In this document: in pieces, positions 7,882 to 17,042 of the stretch | Numbering within the stretch: position 1 is the stretch's first letter | How the letters are laid out: each line of letters starts with the position of its first letter | DNA from: Flavobacteriia bacterium | GTDB lineage: Bacteria; Bacteroidota; Bacteroidia; Flavobacteriales; Flavobacteriaceae | Direction: 5' to 3' | NCBI GenBank assembly: GCA_018500075.1 | Contig: JAHBAN010000253.1 | Span: 1-34,235, forward strand | Length of the DNA stretch: 34,235 nt | Notes under the pieces: generated by a model | The model's database searches: none | What the model was told of the DNA's origin: nothing | Seen by the model: the letters and a program-made list of their open reading frames with translations, nothing else | Translations under genes and position numbers: made by a program

Positions 7882-8910
7882 ATGACACTCAGGATTGCAA
7901 TCAACGGCTTTGGACGTATCGGGCGCGGCGTTTTGCGGGCGCTGATCGAGCGGGGCGATTGTGATATCGAGGTGGTGGCGATCAATGATCTGGCCCCTGC
8001 GGCGACCATTGCGCATTTGCTCAAATATGACAGCGTGCGTGGGCGTTTGGCGGAGCATATTTCGATAGAGGGGGATGTGCTTTATGTGGGCGCGCGCGCC
8101 ATTCGCCTCACCGCGCTGCGACATCCTGAGGAGCTGCCGTGGGCGGATGTTGACATTGCTTATGAGTGCACCGGGCTGTTCACCGACCGCGCCGGAGCCA
8201 TGCGGCATTTGCAAAACGGCTCAAAGCGGGTGTTGATTTCGGCTCCGGGGCAGGGCGCTGACCGGACGGTTGTTTATGGGGTGAACCACAGCTCTTTGAC
8301 GCCTGATGATGTGATCGTTTCCAATGCGTCGTGCACCACGAACTGCCTTGCGCCTGTGGCCATGGTGCTTGAGCGTGCTTTCGGGATTGTGACCGGTTAT
8401 ATGACAACGGTTCACGCCTTTACGGGCGATCAGCCGAGCCATGACACCCACCACAAAGACCTCTACCGCGCGCGGGCGGCCTCTGTCTCTATGGTGCCGA
8501 CCTCGACGGGCGCGGCCAAGGCCATTTCGCTGGTTTTGCCCCAGCTTGCGGGCAAGCTGGAAGGCTCTGCCGTTCGGGTGCCGACGGCCAATGTCTCTAT
8601 GGTGGATCTGTGCTTTATGCCCGAGCGGGCGGCAACGGCTGCGGCTGTGAACGCGGCCATTGCCGAGGCGGCGCAGGGTGCGCTGGCGGGCGTTTTGTCT
8701 TATGAGGTGGATCCGCTTGTTTCGGTTGATTTCAACCACGATCCGCATTCATCGTGTTTTGTGGCGGCGCAAACCTCGGTGACGGAGGGCGGGATGATCC
8801 GTGTGGTGAGCTGGTATGACAACGAGTGGGGCTTTTCCAACCGGATGCTCGACACAGGGGCGCGGCTGGGCCATCTGTTGCGTGGATCTGATATGCAGAT
8901 GGCGAGCTGA
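7882..8910 (+). CDS. gap: Glyceraldehyde-3-phosphate dehydrogenase, type I
   Basis: Oxidises and phosphorylates glyceraldehyde 3-phosphate to 1,3-bisphosphoglycerate with NAD(P)+. The 342-residue protein starts with the Rossmann loop INGFGRIGRGVLRA and has the active-site segment SNASCTTNCLAP with catalytic C151. HAFTGDQ, TGAAKA and the C-terminal WYDNEWGFSNRM motif follow. An AAGGAG ribosome site precedes the ATG. It is the first gene after the LacI-type operator and is separated from zwf by three bases. Its place in an Entner-Doudoroff operon suggests a catabolic isozyme for the triose phosphate released by Eda. Whether the genome has another gap copy cannot be seen here. Confidence 0.95.
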   Translation: MTLRIAINGFGRIGRGVLRALIERGDCDIEVVAINDLAPAATIAHLLKYDSVRGRLAEHISIEGDVLYVGARAIRLTALRHPEELPWADVDIAYECTGLFTDRAGAMRHLQNGSKRVLISAPGQGADRTVVYGVNHSSLTPDDVIVSNASCTTNCLAPVAMVLERAFGIVTGYMTTVHAFTGDQPSHDTHHKDLYRARAASVSMVPTSTGAAKAISLVLPQLAGKLEGSAVRVPTANVSMVDLCFMPERAATAAAVNAAIAEAAQGALAGVLSYEVDPLVSVDFNHDPHSSCFVAAQTSVTEGGMIRVVSWYDNEWGFSNRMLDTGARLGHLLRGSDMQMAS

Positions 8911-8913
8911 GCT

Positions 8914-10362
8914 ATGGTCTCCAGAGTTATCCCTGTCGAGCCGTTTGATCTCGTTGTGTTCGGGGCCAGCGGCGACCTTGCGCAGCGCAAGATTTTGCCG
9001 GGCCTGTTTCATCGCTTTGCCGTGGGGCAGATGCCCGAGGCGGCGCGCATCATCGGCGTGGCGCGCAGCGAAATGGATGTGGCCGCGTTTCGGGCGCAAG
9101 TGGGCCAGAGCCTGACCGGCTTTTCGCCCAGTGCGGCGGGCGATGCGGCGCTTGTGGCGGCTTTTCTGCAAAAGATCAGCTATGTCACTGTGGATGCCAC
9201 GGGCGACAGCGGCTGGGCCGAGCTTGCTGCGCAGTTGCGCCAGGATGTGGTGCGCGCTTTTTATCTCTCGGTTTCGCCCTCGCTCTTTGGGGTGATTGCT
9301 CAGAGTTTGCACAGCCACGGGATCGCCACGCCAGAGAGCCGTATTGTTGTGGAAAAGCCGTTCGGCCACGACCTCAAGACAGCCGAGGCGCTCAATGCCG
9401 ACCTGCGGCGCAGCTTTGCGGAAAGCCAGATTTACCGGATTGACCATTATCTTGGCAAAGAAACGGTGCAAAACCTGATGGCGCTGCGCTTTGCCAATGC
9501 GCTTTGGGAGCCGCTCTGGAACGCGACCCATATTGACCATGTGCAAATCACCGTGGCCGAAAGCCTCGGGGTTGAGGGGCGTGGCGAGTATTATGACAAA
9601 TCGGGCGCGATGCGCGATATGGTGCAAAACCACCTGATGCAGCTTTTGTGTCTGACGGCTATGGAGCCGCCCTCACGGTTTACGCCCAATGCCGTGCGCG
9701 ACGAGAAAGTGAAAGTGATCGAGGCGCTTGAGCCTGTTGCGAGCAGCGACATTGTGCGCGGGCAATACCGCGCCAAGGGCGAGGAGGGGGGCTATCGCGA
9801 CCATGCGGGCGACCCGAAGAGTGTGACGGAGAGCTTTGTTGCGCTGAAGGTCAATATTGGCAACTGGCGCTGGGCGGGCACGCCGTTTTATCTGCGCACC
9901 GGCAAGAAGCTGCGGGCGCGCAGCTCGGAGATTGCTGTGGTGTTCCGCGATCCGCCGCATATGATCTTCCCGGACATGGCGTCGCGCCGCGGCAATGCGC
10001 TGATTATCAAGCTCCAGCCGGACGAGGGCATCACGCTGCGCAACACCATCAAGGAGCCCGGGCCGGGCGGCTTCCGGCTGGCCGAGGTGACGCTGGATAT
10101 GACATTTGCCGATGCGCTGGAGCAGGAGGCCGATGCGCAGGATGCTTATGAGCGGCTGATCATGGATGTGATCCGCGGCGATCAGACTTTGTTTATGCGC
10201 GGTGACGAGGTTGAGGCCGCTTGGGCTTGGACCGATCCGATTGTGACCCGTTGGGAAGAGGCTGGCACGAAGCCCTCCGAGTATGATCCGGGAGGTGCGG
10301 GGCCTGACGACGCTCTTATGCTGCTTCACCGTGATGGCCGCCGCTGGCGGGAACTGAATTGA
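8914..10362 (+). CDS. zwf: Glucose-6-phosphate 1-dehydrogenase
   Basis: Oxidises glucose 6-phosphate to 6-phosphogluconolactone with NADP+ (or NAD+), the entry to the Entner-Doudoroff and pentose phosphate routes. The 482-residue length is normal. The nucleotide-binding loop FGASGDLAQRKILPGL lies near residue 11-26. The catalytic motif RIDHYLGKE occupies R175-E183, with D177, H178 and K182 in place. FYLRTGKKL marks the substrate-binding region near residue 327. The ATG is three bases after the gap stop, and edd begins 12 bases after the zwf stop. No 6-phosphogluconolactonase gene (pgl) lies between zwf and edd, which is a notable omission in this operon. Confidence 0.96.
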   Translation: MVSRVIPVEPFDLVVFGASGDLAQRKILPGLFHRFAVGQMPEAARIIGVARSEMDVAAFRAQVGQSLTGFSPSAAGDAALVAAFLQKISYVTVDATGDSGWAELAAQLRQDVVRAFYLSVSPSLFGVIAQSLHSHGIATPESRIVVEKPFGHDLKTAEALNADLRRSFAESQIYRIDHYLGKETVQNLMALRFANALWEPLWNATHIDHVQITVAESLGVEGRGEYYDKSGAMRDMVQNHLMQLLCLTAMEPPSRFTPNAVRDEKVKVIEALEPVASSDIVRGQYRAKGEEGGYRDHAGDPKSVTESFVALKVNIGNWRWAGTPFYLRTGKKLRARSSEIAVVFRDPPHMIFPDMASRRGNALIIKLQPDEGITLRNTIKEPGPGGFRLAEVTLDMTFADALEQEADAQDAYERLIMDVIRGDQTLFMRGDEVEAAWAWTDPIVTRWEEAGTKPSEYDPGGAGPDDALMLLHRDGRRWRELN

Positions 10363-10373
10363 AAGGCACGGAC

Positions 10374-12182
10374 ATGACATTGAATTCGACCATTCAGCGC
10401 GTGACAGAGCGGATTATTGCACGCAGCGAAGGCCCGCGCGGACGATATCTTGCGCAGATGGCCGCCGCGCGCGCCAAAGGCCCTGCACGGGGGCATCTTT
10501 CGTGCAGTGGGCAGGCCCATGCCTATGCCGCCTCGGGCGATGACAAGGGCAAATTGAGCGCGGGCCAGTCTGGCAATCTGGGGATTGTCACAGCCTATAA
10601 TGATATGCTTTCGGCGCATCAGCCCTTTGAGAGCTATCCTGCGGTGATCAAGGCGGCGGTGCGTGAGATCGGCGGGACAGCGCAGGTTGCGGGCGGGGTG
10701 CCTGCGATGTGTGATGGGGTGACACAGGGCGAGGCCGGCATGGAGCTTTCGCTGTTTTCGCGCGATGTGATTGCGCTCTCGGCGGCGGTTGCGCTCAGCC
10801 ACAACACCTTTGATGCGGCGGTCTTTCTCGGGGTTTGTGACAAGATCGTGCCGGGGCTTGTGATTGCGGCGCAGGCTTTCGGGCATTTGCCTGCGGTCTT
10901 CTTGCCAGCGGGGCCGATGGAAAGCGGGTTGTCCAACGACGAGAAGGCCAAGGTGCGCCAGCAGTTTGCGGCTGGAGAGGTGGGGCGGGATGCGCTTATG
11001 GCGGCGGAAATGGCCGCCTATCACGGCCCCGGCACCTGCACCTTTTATGGCACGGCCAACACCAACCAGATGCTCATGGAGTTTATGGGGCTGCATTTGC
11101 CGGGGGCGAGCTTTGTCAGCCCGAGCACGCCCCTGCGCGAGGCGCTCACGCGGTTTGGCGCGCAAAAGGCCCTGTCGCTGAGCGCATTGGGGGCAGAGTA
11201 TACGCCGACCTGCGATATTCTGGACGCGCGCGCCTTTGTGAACGGGATCGTCGGGCTGAACGCCACCGGCGGCTCGACCAACCTGCTCATTCACCTTGTT
11301 GCCATGGCGCGCGCCGGCGGGATCATTCTGGATTGGGAAGATTTTTCCGATATTTCCGATGTCACGCCGCTGATGGCGCGGGTCTATCCCAACGGCTTGG
11401 CGGATGTGAACCATTTCCACGCTGCGGGGGGGCTGGGGTATATGATCGGGGATCTGCTCAAGGAGGGCTTTTTGCACCCGGATGTGAAGACGGTCGCGGG
11501 CCAAGGGCTTGAGCATTACACCAAAGACCCGGTCTATGCCGATGGGGAGCTGTCCTGGCAGGAGGGGCCTGCGGCGAGCCTGAACGACCGAATTTTGCGG
11601 CCCTCGGCGGACCCGTTCCAGCCCACAGGCGGGCTGAAGCGGATGTCGGGTTCGCTTGGCACGGCGGTTATGAAAGTCTCGGCGGTTGCGCCCGAGAACC
11701 GTATTGTGGAGGCACCTGCGCGGGTGTTTGCAGATCAGGCTTCTGTGAAGGCTGCGTTCAAGGCGGGAGAGTTTAATGGCGACACCGTTGTGATTGTGCG
11801 CTTTCAGGGGCCAAAGGCCAACGGGATGCCCGAGCTGCACAGCCTGACGCCGCTTTTGTCGATCTTGCAGGGCAAGGGCCATAAGGTGGCGCTGGTCACA
11901 GACGGGCGGATGTCGGGGGCCTCGGGCAAGGTGCCTGCGGCGATCCATGTCTCGCCGGAAGCTGTTGACGGCGGGCCGATTGCACGGGTGCAGGATGGTG
12001 ACATTGTGCGCGTGGACGGCGAGGTGGGCACGCTTGATATTTTGGCGCAGGGTGTGGAGGCACGCGCAGATGCCAAACCCGAGCTTGCCTCTGGCCAAGC
12101 GGGCACGGGGCGCGAGCTTTTTGCCATGTTCCGCACGACAGTCGGCGCGGCCACGGACGGCGCCAGCATATTTGGAGAGTAA
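10374..12182 (+). CDS. edd: 6-Phosphogluconate dehydratase
   Basis: Dehydrates 6-phosphogluconate to 2-keto-3-deoxy-6-phosphogluconate and belongs to the IlvD/Edd iron-sulfur dehydratase family. With the ATG at 10374 (AAAGG eight bases upstream) it has 602 residues, the usual Edd length; an in-frame TTG at 10359 overlapping the zwf stop adds five. Family motifs are MCDGVTQGEAGMELS, GVCDKIVPG, GTCTFYGTANTNQM and, near the C terminus, VTDGRMSGASGKVPAAIH. Cysteines C113, C155 and C222 in the first three motifs are the likely Fe-S ligands by comparison with the family. Three bases separate the stop from eda, the next enzyme in the pathway. Confidence 0.96.
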   Translation: MTLNSTIQRVTERIIARSEGPRGRYLAQMAAARAKGPARGHLSCSGQAHAYAASGDDKGKLSAGQSGNLGIVTAYNDMLSAHQPFESYPAVIKAAVREIGGTAQVAGGVPAMCDGVTQGEAGMELSLFSRDVIALSAAVALSHNTFDAAVFLGVCDKIVPGLVIAAQAFGHLPAVFLPAGPMESGLSNDEKAKVRQQFAAGEVGRDALMAAEMAAYHGPGTCTFYGTANTNQMLMEFMGLHLPGASFVSPSTPLREALTRFGAQKALSLSALGAEYTPTCDILDARAFVNGIVGLNATGGSTNLLIHLVAMARAGGIILDWEDFSDISDVTPLMARVYPNGLADVNHFHAAGGLGYMIGDLLKEGFLHPDVKTVAGQGLEHYTKDPVYADGELSWQEGPAASLNDRILRPSADPFQPTGGLKRMSGSLGTAVMKVSAVAPENRIVEAPARVFADQASVKAAFKAGEFNGDTVVIVRFQGPKANGMPELHSLTPLLSILQGKGHKVALVTDGRMSGASGKVPAAIHVSPEAVDGGPIARVQDGDIVRVDGEVGTLDILAQGVEARADAKPELASGQAGTGRELFAMFRTTVGAATDGASIFGE

Positions 12183-12185
12183 ATC

Positions 12186-12839
12186 ATGACCCTATCCCCG
12201 AAAGAGGCGAGTGCGCGCACCCGCGAGATTTGTGCGATCGCGCCGATTGTGCCGGTGCTTGTTGTTCATGACGCCGGCAAGGCGCGGGCTTTGGCCGAGG
12301 CGCTTGTGGCGGGGGGGCTGCCGGCGCTTGAGGTGACATTGCGCACGCCTGCGGCGCTTGAAGCGATCTCGGCCATGGCAGAGGTGGGCGGCGGATATGT
12401 CGGGGCGGGGACACTCATCACGCCTGACGATGTGCGCGCGGCCAAGGCCGCGGGCGCGACATTTGGCGTCTCGCCCGGCGCGACAGACGCGCTTCTGGCC
12501 GCTTGTGAGGCCGAGGGGCTGCCGCTTTTGCCCGGCGCGGCCACCGCGAGCGAGGCGATGCGGCTTCTGGCGCGGGGCTATGATATGTTGAAGTTTTTCC
12601 CTGCTGAGGCCTCGGGCGGTGCGCCTGCGCTCAAGGCGATCGGCGCGCCTTTGCCCCAGATCAGCTTTTGCCCGACAGGGGGGATAAGCCCGGAGAATGC
12701 CCCCGCCTATCTCAGCCTGCCCAATGTGCTTTGCGCCGGGGGAAGCTGGGTTGCGCCGCACGACTTGGTGGCCAAAGGCGACTGGGAGGGCATAGAGGCG
12801 CTGGCGCAAAAAGCCGCCCGGCTTGGTGCGCCGTCATGA
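12186..12839 (+). CDS. eda: 2-Keto-3-deoxy-6-phosphogluconate (KDPG) aldolase
   Basis: Class I aldolase that cleaves KDPG into pyruvate and glyceraldehyde 3-phosphate. The 217-residue protein shows the expected catalytic pair: E49 in ALEVTLRTP and the Schiff-base lysine K136 in YDMLKFFPAEA. GAGTLITPDDV and LPLLPGAATASEA also match the family. GAGAG a few bases upstream of the ATG can act as ribosome site. The stop codon overlaps the start of pgi (ATGA), so the two are translationally coupled. Some Eda proteins also act on 2-keto-4-hydroxyglutarate; that is not decidable here. Confidence 0.95.
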   Translation: MTLSPKEASARTREICAIAPIVPVLVVHDAGKARALAEALVAGGLPALEVTLRTPAALEAISAMAEVGGGYVGAGTLITPDDVRAAKAAGATFGVSPGATDALLAACEAEGLPLLPGAATASEAMRLLARGYDMLKFFPAEASGGAPALKAIGAPLPQISFCPTGGISPENAPAYLSLPNVLCAGGSWVAPHDLVAKGDWEGIEALAQKAARLGAPS

Positions 12840-14443
12840 CAGGGATTTGGGAGCAGCTTACGGCCAACCATGCCAGCGCCTCGGGGCGCAAGATTGCCGC
12901 GCTTCTGGAGGACCCAGCGCGCTTTGGGCAATTTGCGGTGGAGGCGGATGGCGTGCTGCTGGATGCGTCAAAAACCAACATTGATCCGGCGGCGCTGGAC
13001 CTGTTGATCGGTCTGGCCGAGGCTTCGGGCGTGGCCGAGAAGCGCGCGGCGATGTTTGCCGGAGAGACAATCAACGAAACCGAGGGGCGGGCTGTTTTGC
13101 ACACGGCGCTGCGCGCGGATGACACCGCGCCGCTTGTGATTGACGGGGCCGATGTGCGCCCTGCCATTGCCCAGACGCTTGCGCGCATGGAAGCCTTTGC
13201 CGAGGGTGTGCGCGAGAGCCGTATTGTGGCGCAGAATGGCGCGCGCTTCACGGATGTGATCAATATCGGGATTGGCGGCTCTGACCTTGGACCTGTGATG
13301 GCGACTCTCGCGCTGGCGCCCTATCAGAGCGGGCCGCGCTGCCATTTTGTCTCCAATGTCGACGGCGCCCATGCGGCAGATATTTTGCGCGGGCTGGACC
13401 CGCAGACGACGCTGGTGATTGTCGCGTCAAAGACTTTTACGACGATTGAAACCATGACCAATGCCGCGACCGTTCTGGACTGGCTGCGCGCGGGCGTGGG
13501 GCCAGATATCGGCGCGCATCTGGTGGCGGTCTCAAGCGCGCTTGGGCGCACCGCCGAGATGGGCATCGCTCCGGAGCGGGTGTTTGGCTTTGCCGATTGG
13601 GTGGGTGGGCGTTATTCTTTGTGGGGGCCTGTCGGCTTGCCGATCTTGCTGGCGGTTGGGGCAGAGCCGTTTCGCGCCTTTCTGGCCGGTGCGGCGGCGA
13701 TGGACCGACATTTTTTGCAGGCCCCGATGGCGCGCAATCTGCCCATGGTGCTGGCGCTTGTCGGCATATGGCACCGCAATATTTGTGGCTATGCCACGCG
13801 CGCTGTTTTGCCTTATGATCAGCGTCTTGCGCGGCTGCCGGCCTATCTTCAGCAGCTTGATATGGAGAGCAACGGCAAGAGCGTGGGGCTGGACGGTGCG
13901 CCGCTCTTGCAGCAGAGCGGGCCTGTGGTCTGGGGCGAAGCGGGCACCAACGGGCAGCACGCCTTTTACCAGCTCTTGCATCAGGGAACAGATGTTGTTC
14001 CGGCTGAATTTCTGATTGCGGCCGAGGGGCACGAGCCTGAGCTTGCGCAGCATCATGCGCTTTTGAAGGCCAATTGTCTGGCGCAATCAGAGGCGCTTAT
14101 GGTGGGGCGCTCTTTTGAGGAGGCCATGCAGATTGCGGCCGCGCTCGGCTTTCGGGGGGGCGAGCAGGAGCGCCAGGCGGCGCAGCGGGTTTTTGCGGGC
14201 AACCGCCCCTCTGTGACGCTGGCCTATCAAAAGCTGACTCCCTTTGTGCTTGGCCAGCTGATTGCGCTTTATGAGCACCGCGTGTTTGTGGAAGGGGTGA
14301 TCTGGGGGATCAACTCGTTTGACCAATGGGGCGTTGAGCTGGGCAAGGAGCTGTCCAATGCGCTTTTGCCCATGGTGCAGGGCGCGCCTTCTGTCGGGAA
14401 GGATGCCTCGACGCGCGGGCTTCTGGCGAAACTGGCGATCTGA
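12836..14443 (+). CDS. pgi: Glucose-6-phosphate isomerase
   Basis: Interconverts fructose 6-phosphate and glucose 6-phosphate; here it would feed mannitol- or fructose-derived fructose 6-phosphate into zwf. I take the ATG overlapping the eda stop, giving 535 residues beginning MTGIWEQLTANHASA. The frame is open for 56 more codons upstream, but that stretch lies inside eda and has no family resemblance. Signatures are IGIGGSDLGPVM near residue 142, VGGRYSLWGPVGLP near 258, GEAGTNGQHAFYQLLHQGT near 368 and the C-terminal GINSFDQWGVELGKEL. It is the last gene of the operon and is followed by an intrinsic terminator 28 bases on. Confidence 0.95.
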   Translation: MTGIWEQLTANHASASGRKIAALLEDPARFGQFAVEADGVLLDASKTNIDPAALDLLIGLAEASGVAEKRAAMFAGETINETEGRAVLHTALRADDTAPLVIDGADVRPAIAQTLARMEAFAEGVRESRIVAQNGARFTDVINIGIGGSDLGPVMATLALAPYQSGPRCHFVSNVDGAHAADILRGLDPQTTLVIVASKTFTTIETMTNAATVLDWLRAGVGPDIGAHLVAVSSALGRTAEMGIAPERVFGFADWVGGRYSLWGPVGLPILLAVGAEPFRAFLAGAAAMDRHFLQAPMARNLPMVLALVGIWHRNICGYATRAVLPYDQRLARLPAYLQQLDMESNGKSVGLDGAPLLQQSGPVVWGEAGTNGQHAFYQLLHQGTDVVPAEFLIAAEGHEPELAQHHALLKANCLAQSEALMVGRSFEEAMQIAAALGFRGGEQERQAAQRVFAGNRPSVTLAYQKLTPFVLGQLIALYEHRVFVEGVIWGINSFDQWGVELGKELSNALLPMVQGAPSVGKDASTRGLLAKLAI

Positions 14444-14470
14444 TATTTCTCTTTTTTGATGCTTTCGGCA

Positions 14471-14510
14471 GGCCCGCTCTTTTGATGAAAAGGGAGCGGG
14501 CTTGTCTTTT
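14471..14510 (+). terminator. Rho-independent terminator after pgi
   Basis: GCCCGCTC (14472-14479) pairs with GAGCGGGC (14494-14501). The loop region contains a secondary TTTT/AAAA pairing. TTGTCTTTT follows. It closes the gap-zwf-edd-eda-pgi operon. Confidence 0.8.
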
Positions 14511-14580
14511 GTGGGAAAGTGATCATATTTGTAAAAATTTACTCGCGCAATGTTTTGGATAACTTTCGGGAAAGCAGATT

Positions 14581-15606
14581 TTGCAGAAGATAAGAAATAT
14601 GGAAGAGTTTGCAGCGGTGAGCGGTATTTCGCGCCCGACGCTGTCCAAATACTTCAACGATCCGGAGAGCGTGCGCCAATCGACGCGCGACAAAGTCGAG
14701 CTGGCGCTCAAGCAATACGACTATCGGCCCAATGTCTTTGCCGTGAACCAGAACCGGCGCACGACGCGCAACATCGGGGTGGTGCTGCCCAACCTGTCGG
14801 ACCCGTTTTTCTCCGAAATCGGGCGCGAAGTGGAGCTGGCCTGTCTGACGGCGGGGTATAGCCCCATTTTGATGAGTTCGCACGGAAGCCCCGAGCAGGA
14901 GAGCCGCAACCTCGAGGCGCTGCGTTCGCTCAAGCCGGCGGGCGTCTTGCTTGCGCCGTTCGGGCGCGTGTCTGACCGCAGGGATATTGAACGCTTTAGC
15001 AAAGATGTTCCGGTTGTTCTGTTTGACGCCAATGTCGAGGGGCTGTGCGAGGCTTTTGTGGGCACAGACAACTTTCAAACGGTTGATTTGATTGTTGAAT
15101 ATCTCTGTCGCAGTGGCCAGCCGCCCTGTCTGTTCGAGATGAAATCACCGCTCAACCCCAACGCCAACAAGCGCCGTCAGGCCTATCTTGAGAGCATGGG
15201 GCAACACGGGTTTGAGGCGCATATCTATCAGGTCGACGGTGAGGGCTGGGGCTTTGAGGAGATCGGGCGTTCCGAAGGGGGGCGTCTGCTTTATGAGGGG
15301 CGTTTCAAGACCGATACGATCTTGTGCAGCAATGATCGCCTTGCGATCGGGATGCTGTCGGCGGCGTATAATCTGGGGATCCGTGTGGGCCATGACGACG
15401 GTGCAGCGCTGCGCATTGCAGGGCATGATGACCACCCGTTCTCGCGCTTTACCTCGCCGTCGCTGACCACGATTGCGCAGGATTATGCGGCGATCGCGAA
15501 TCGTGCGGCGAGCACGCTTTTCAACATTCTGGACACTGGCGAGCGCCTCAAAACGCGGGAAGAAACGCTTTTTGAAGGCTCGCTTGTCATGCGAAACTCG
15601 GCCTAA
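14581..15606 (+). CDS. LacI/GalR-family transcriptional regulator
   Basis: DNA-binding repressor with a periplasmic-binding-protein-like effector domain, probably controlling the downstream polyol genes. I take the TTG at 14581 (341 residues), which has GGGAAAG six bases upstream; an in-frame ATG at 14599 is the alternative and has no good ribosome site. The helix-turn-helix covers residues about 7-30 (EEFAAVSGISRPTLSKYFND), then the hinge YRPNVFAVNQNRR. The effector domain starts at NIGVVLPNLSDPFFSEIGRE. The recognition helix (RPTLSKYF) and hinge differ from the classic VSRVLN and leucine-lever patterns, so its operator may be atypical. It lies between a terminator and smoE, so it is probably transcribed alone. 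The effector is inferred to be a polyol or its product. Confidence 0.88.
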   Translation: MQKIRNMEEFAAVSGISRPTLSKYFNDPESVRQSTRDKVELALKQYDYRPNVFAVNQNRRTTRNIGVVLPNLSDPFFSEIGREVELACLTAGYSPILMSSHGSPEQESRNLEALRSLKPAGVLLAPFGRVSDRRDIERFSKDVPVVLFDANVEGLCEAFVGTDNFQTVDLIVEYLCRSGQPPCLFEMKSPLNPNANKRRQAYLESMGQHGFEAHIYQVDGEGWGFEEIGRSEGGRLLYEGRFKTDTILCSNDRLAIGMLSAAYNLGIRVGHDDGAALRIAGHDDHPFSRFTSPSLTTIAQDYAAIANRAASTLFNILDTGERLKTREETLFEGSLVMRNSA

Positions 15607-15639
15607 GGGCTTGTGAAGGCGGGGGATTGCAAAGTTTTC

Positions 15640-15653
15640 TTTACGCGCGTCAA
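15640..15653. promoter_or_regulatory. Candidate operator upstream of smoE
   Basis: TTTACGCGCGTCAA is a 14-base imperfect palindrome (one mismatched pair) with the perfect core ACGCGCGT and a central CG step. It lies just upstream of the candidate smoE promoter, as expected for a site used by the adjacent LacI-type regulator. Short GC palindromes arise often by chance in this genome, so confidence is modest. Confidence 0.35.
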
Positions 15654-15660
15654 AATAATA

Positions 15661-15688
15661 TTGACCTCGCGTTGCAATTCAATCTAGC
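15661..15688 (+). promoter_or_regulatory. Candidate promoter of the smoEFGK-mtlK operon
   Basis: TTGACC (15661-15666) and TCTAGC (15683-15688) are 16 bases apart, 33 bases before the smoE ATG. The leader contains TTGGAGG as a strong ribosome site. The AT-rich stretch AATAATA sits immediately upstream of the -35 hexamer. Confidence 0.5.
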
Positions 15689-15721
15689 CTCCGTCCATCA
15701 TCCCGAATTGGAGGACTACGG

Positions 15722-17026
15722 ATGTCTATCAAGACAAAACTATTTGCAGCCACGGCCCTGTCGCTTGTCAGCGCCAGCGCTTTGATGGCTGAAACGATCA
15801 CGATCGCCACGGTGAACAACGGCGACATGATCCGTATGCAAGGCTACACCGACGACTTTACGGCCAAGACCGGCCACACCGTCGAGTGGGTTACGCTTGA
15901 GGAAAATGTTCTGCGCCAGCGCGTCACGACCGATATCTCGACCAAGGGCGGGACATTCGACATTATGACGATCGGTATGTATGAAACGCCGATCTGGGGC
16001 GCAAACGGCTGGCTTGTGGGCCTCGATGATTTGAGCGCCGGCTATGATGCCGCTGATATTCTGCCAGCTATGGCGGGTGGTTTGAGCCACGATGGCACGC
16101 TTTTTGCCGCGCCGTTCTATGGCGAAAGCTCGATGATCATGTATCGCGCGGACCTGATGGAAGCCGCCGGCATGGAGATGCCGACTGCGCCGACATGGGA
16201 TTTCATCCGCTCGGCGGCTGCGGCCATGACCGACCGCGACAATGACATCAACGGCATCTGCCTGCGCGGCAAGGCCGGCTGGGGCGAGGGCGGTGCCTTT
16301 ATCACGGCGATGTCCAACTCTTTTGGTGCGCGCTGGTTTGACATGGACTGGAACGCCCAGTTTGACACGGAGGCCTGGGCCAACACGCTCAACTTCTACA
16401 AGGGTATGATGGACGAAAGCGGCCCTGCGGGCTATGCGACAAACGGGTTTAACGAAAACCTGTCGCTCTTCCAGCAAGGTAAATGCGGAATGTGGATTGA
16501 TGCCACGGTTGCGGCGTCTTTTGTAACAAACCCTGATGATTCAACTGTTGCAGACAAGGTTGGCTTTGCTCTGGCGCCCGACACGGGCCTTGGCAAACGC
16601 TCCAACTGGCTCTGGGCTTGGGCGCTGGCGATCCCTGCGGGAACGCAAAAAGAAGCGGCGGCCAAAGAGTTTATCGAATGGGCGACATCAAAGGACTATA
16701 TCGAGCTTGTGGCAGCCAACGAGGGCTGGGCCAACGTGCCTCCCGGCGCGCGCACATCGCTTTATGAGAACCCGGAGTATCAGAAAGTGCCATTTGCACA
16801 GATGACGCTGGACTCGATCCTCTCGGCTGATCCGCAGAACTCGACTGTAGAGCCTTCGCCTTATGTGGGTGTGCAGTTTGCCGCGATCCCCGAGTTTGCG
16901 GGCATTGCGACAGAGGTAAGCCAGGAGTTCTCGGCGGCCTATGCCGGCCAGCAGACTGTGGAAGAGGCGCTTGCCAAGGCGCAGGCCCTCACCAACGACG
17001 CTATGGAAGCCGCCGGCTACCGCTAA
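15722..17026 (+). CDS. smoE: Polyol (mannitol/sorbitol) ABC transporter, substrate-binding protein
   Basis: Periplasmic solute-binding protein that delivers polyols to the SmoFG permease. The 434-residue precursor has a clear Sec signal peptide: MSIKTKLF, a hydrophobic core, and an AxA-type cleavage site ASALMA before ETITIA, giving a mature start near residue 23. The rest fits the family 1 (maltose/polyol-type) binding fold, with TFDIMTIGMYETPIWGANGW and a tryptophan-rich central part suited to stacking on a sugar alcohol. It has the strongest ribosome site in the operon (TTGGAGG) and is followed by a stable hairpin before smoF, both consistent with the excess of binding protein over permease. 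Substrate choice rests on the linked mannitol dehydrogenase. Confidence 0.92.
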   Translation: MSIKTKLFAATALSLVSASALMAETITIATVNNGDMIRMQGYTDDFTAKTGHTVEWVTLEENVLRQRVTTDISTKGGTFDIMTIGMYETPIWGANGWLVGLDDLSAGYDAADILPAMAGGLSHDGTLFAAPFYGESSMIMYRADLMEAAGMEMPTAPTWDFIRSAAAAMTDRDNDINGICLRGKAGWGEGGAFITAMSNSFGARWFDMDWNAQFDTEAWANTLNFYKGMMDESGPAGYATNGFNENLSLFQQGKCGMWIDATVAASFVTNPDDSTVADKVGFALAPDTGLGKRSNWLWAWALAIPAGTQKEAAAKEFIEWATSKDYIELVAANEGWANVPPGARTSLYENPEYQKVPFAQMTLDSILSADPQNSTVEPSPYVGVQFAAIPEFAGIATEVSQEFSAAYAGQQTVEEALAKAQALTNDAMEAAGYR

Positions 17027-17042
17027 CTGACGGCGCAAGATC

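Noticed and set aside
10326..12098. Long minus-strand open frame (590 codons) opposite edd
   Set aside because: Another shadow frame in high-GC coding DNA; its translation is low-complexity and basic, while edd is unmistakable.
12668..12835. 56-codon N-terminal extension of pgi
   Set aside because: The stretch lies within eda, is rich in Arg and Gly, and has no resemblance to glucose-6-phosphate isomerases. The ATG overlapping the eda stop gives the normal length.
14531..14542. GTAAA-AA-TTTAC inverted repeat upstream of the LacI-type gene as an operator
   Set aside because: It has only five-base arms of A/T-rich sequence and no central CG step; it is too weak to separate from chance.
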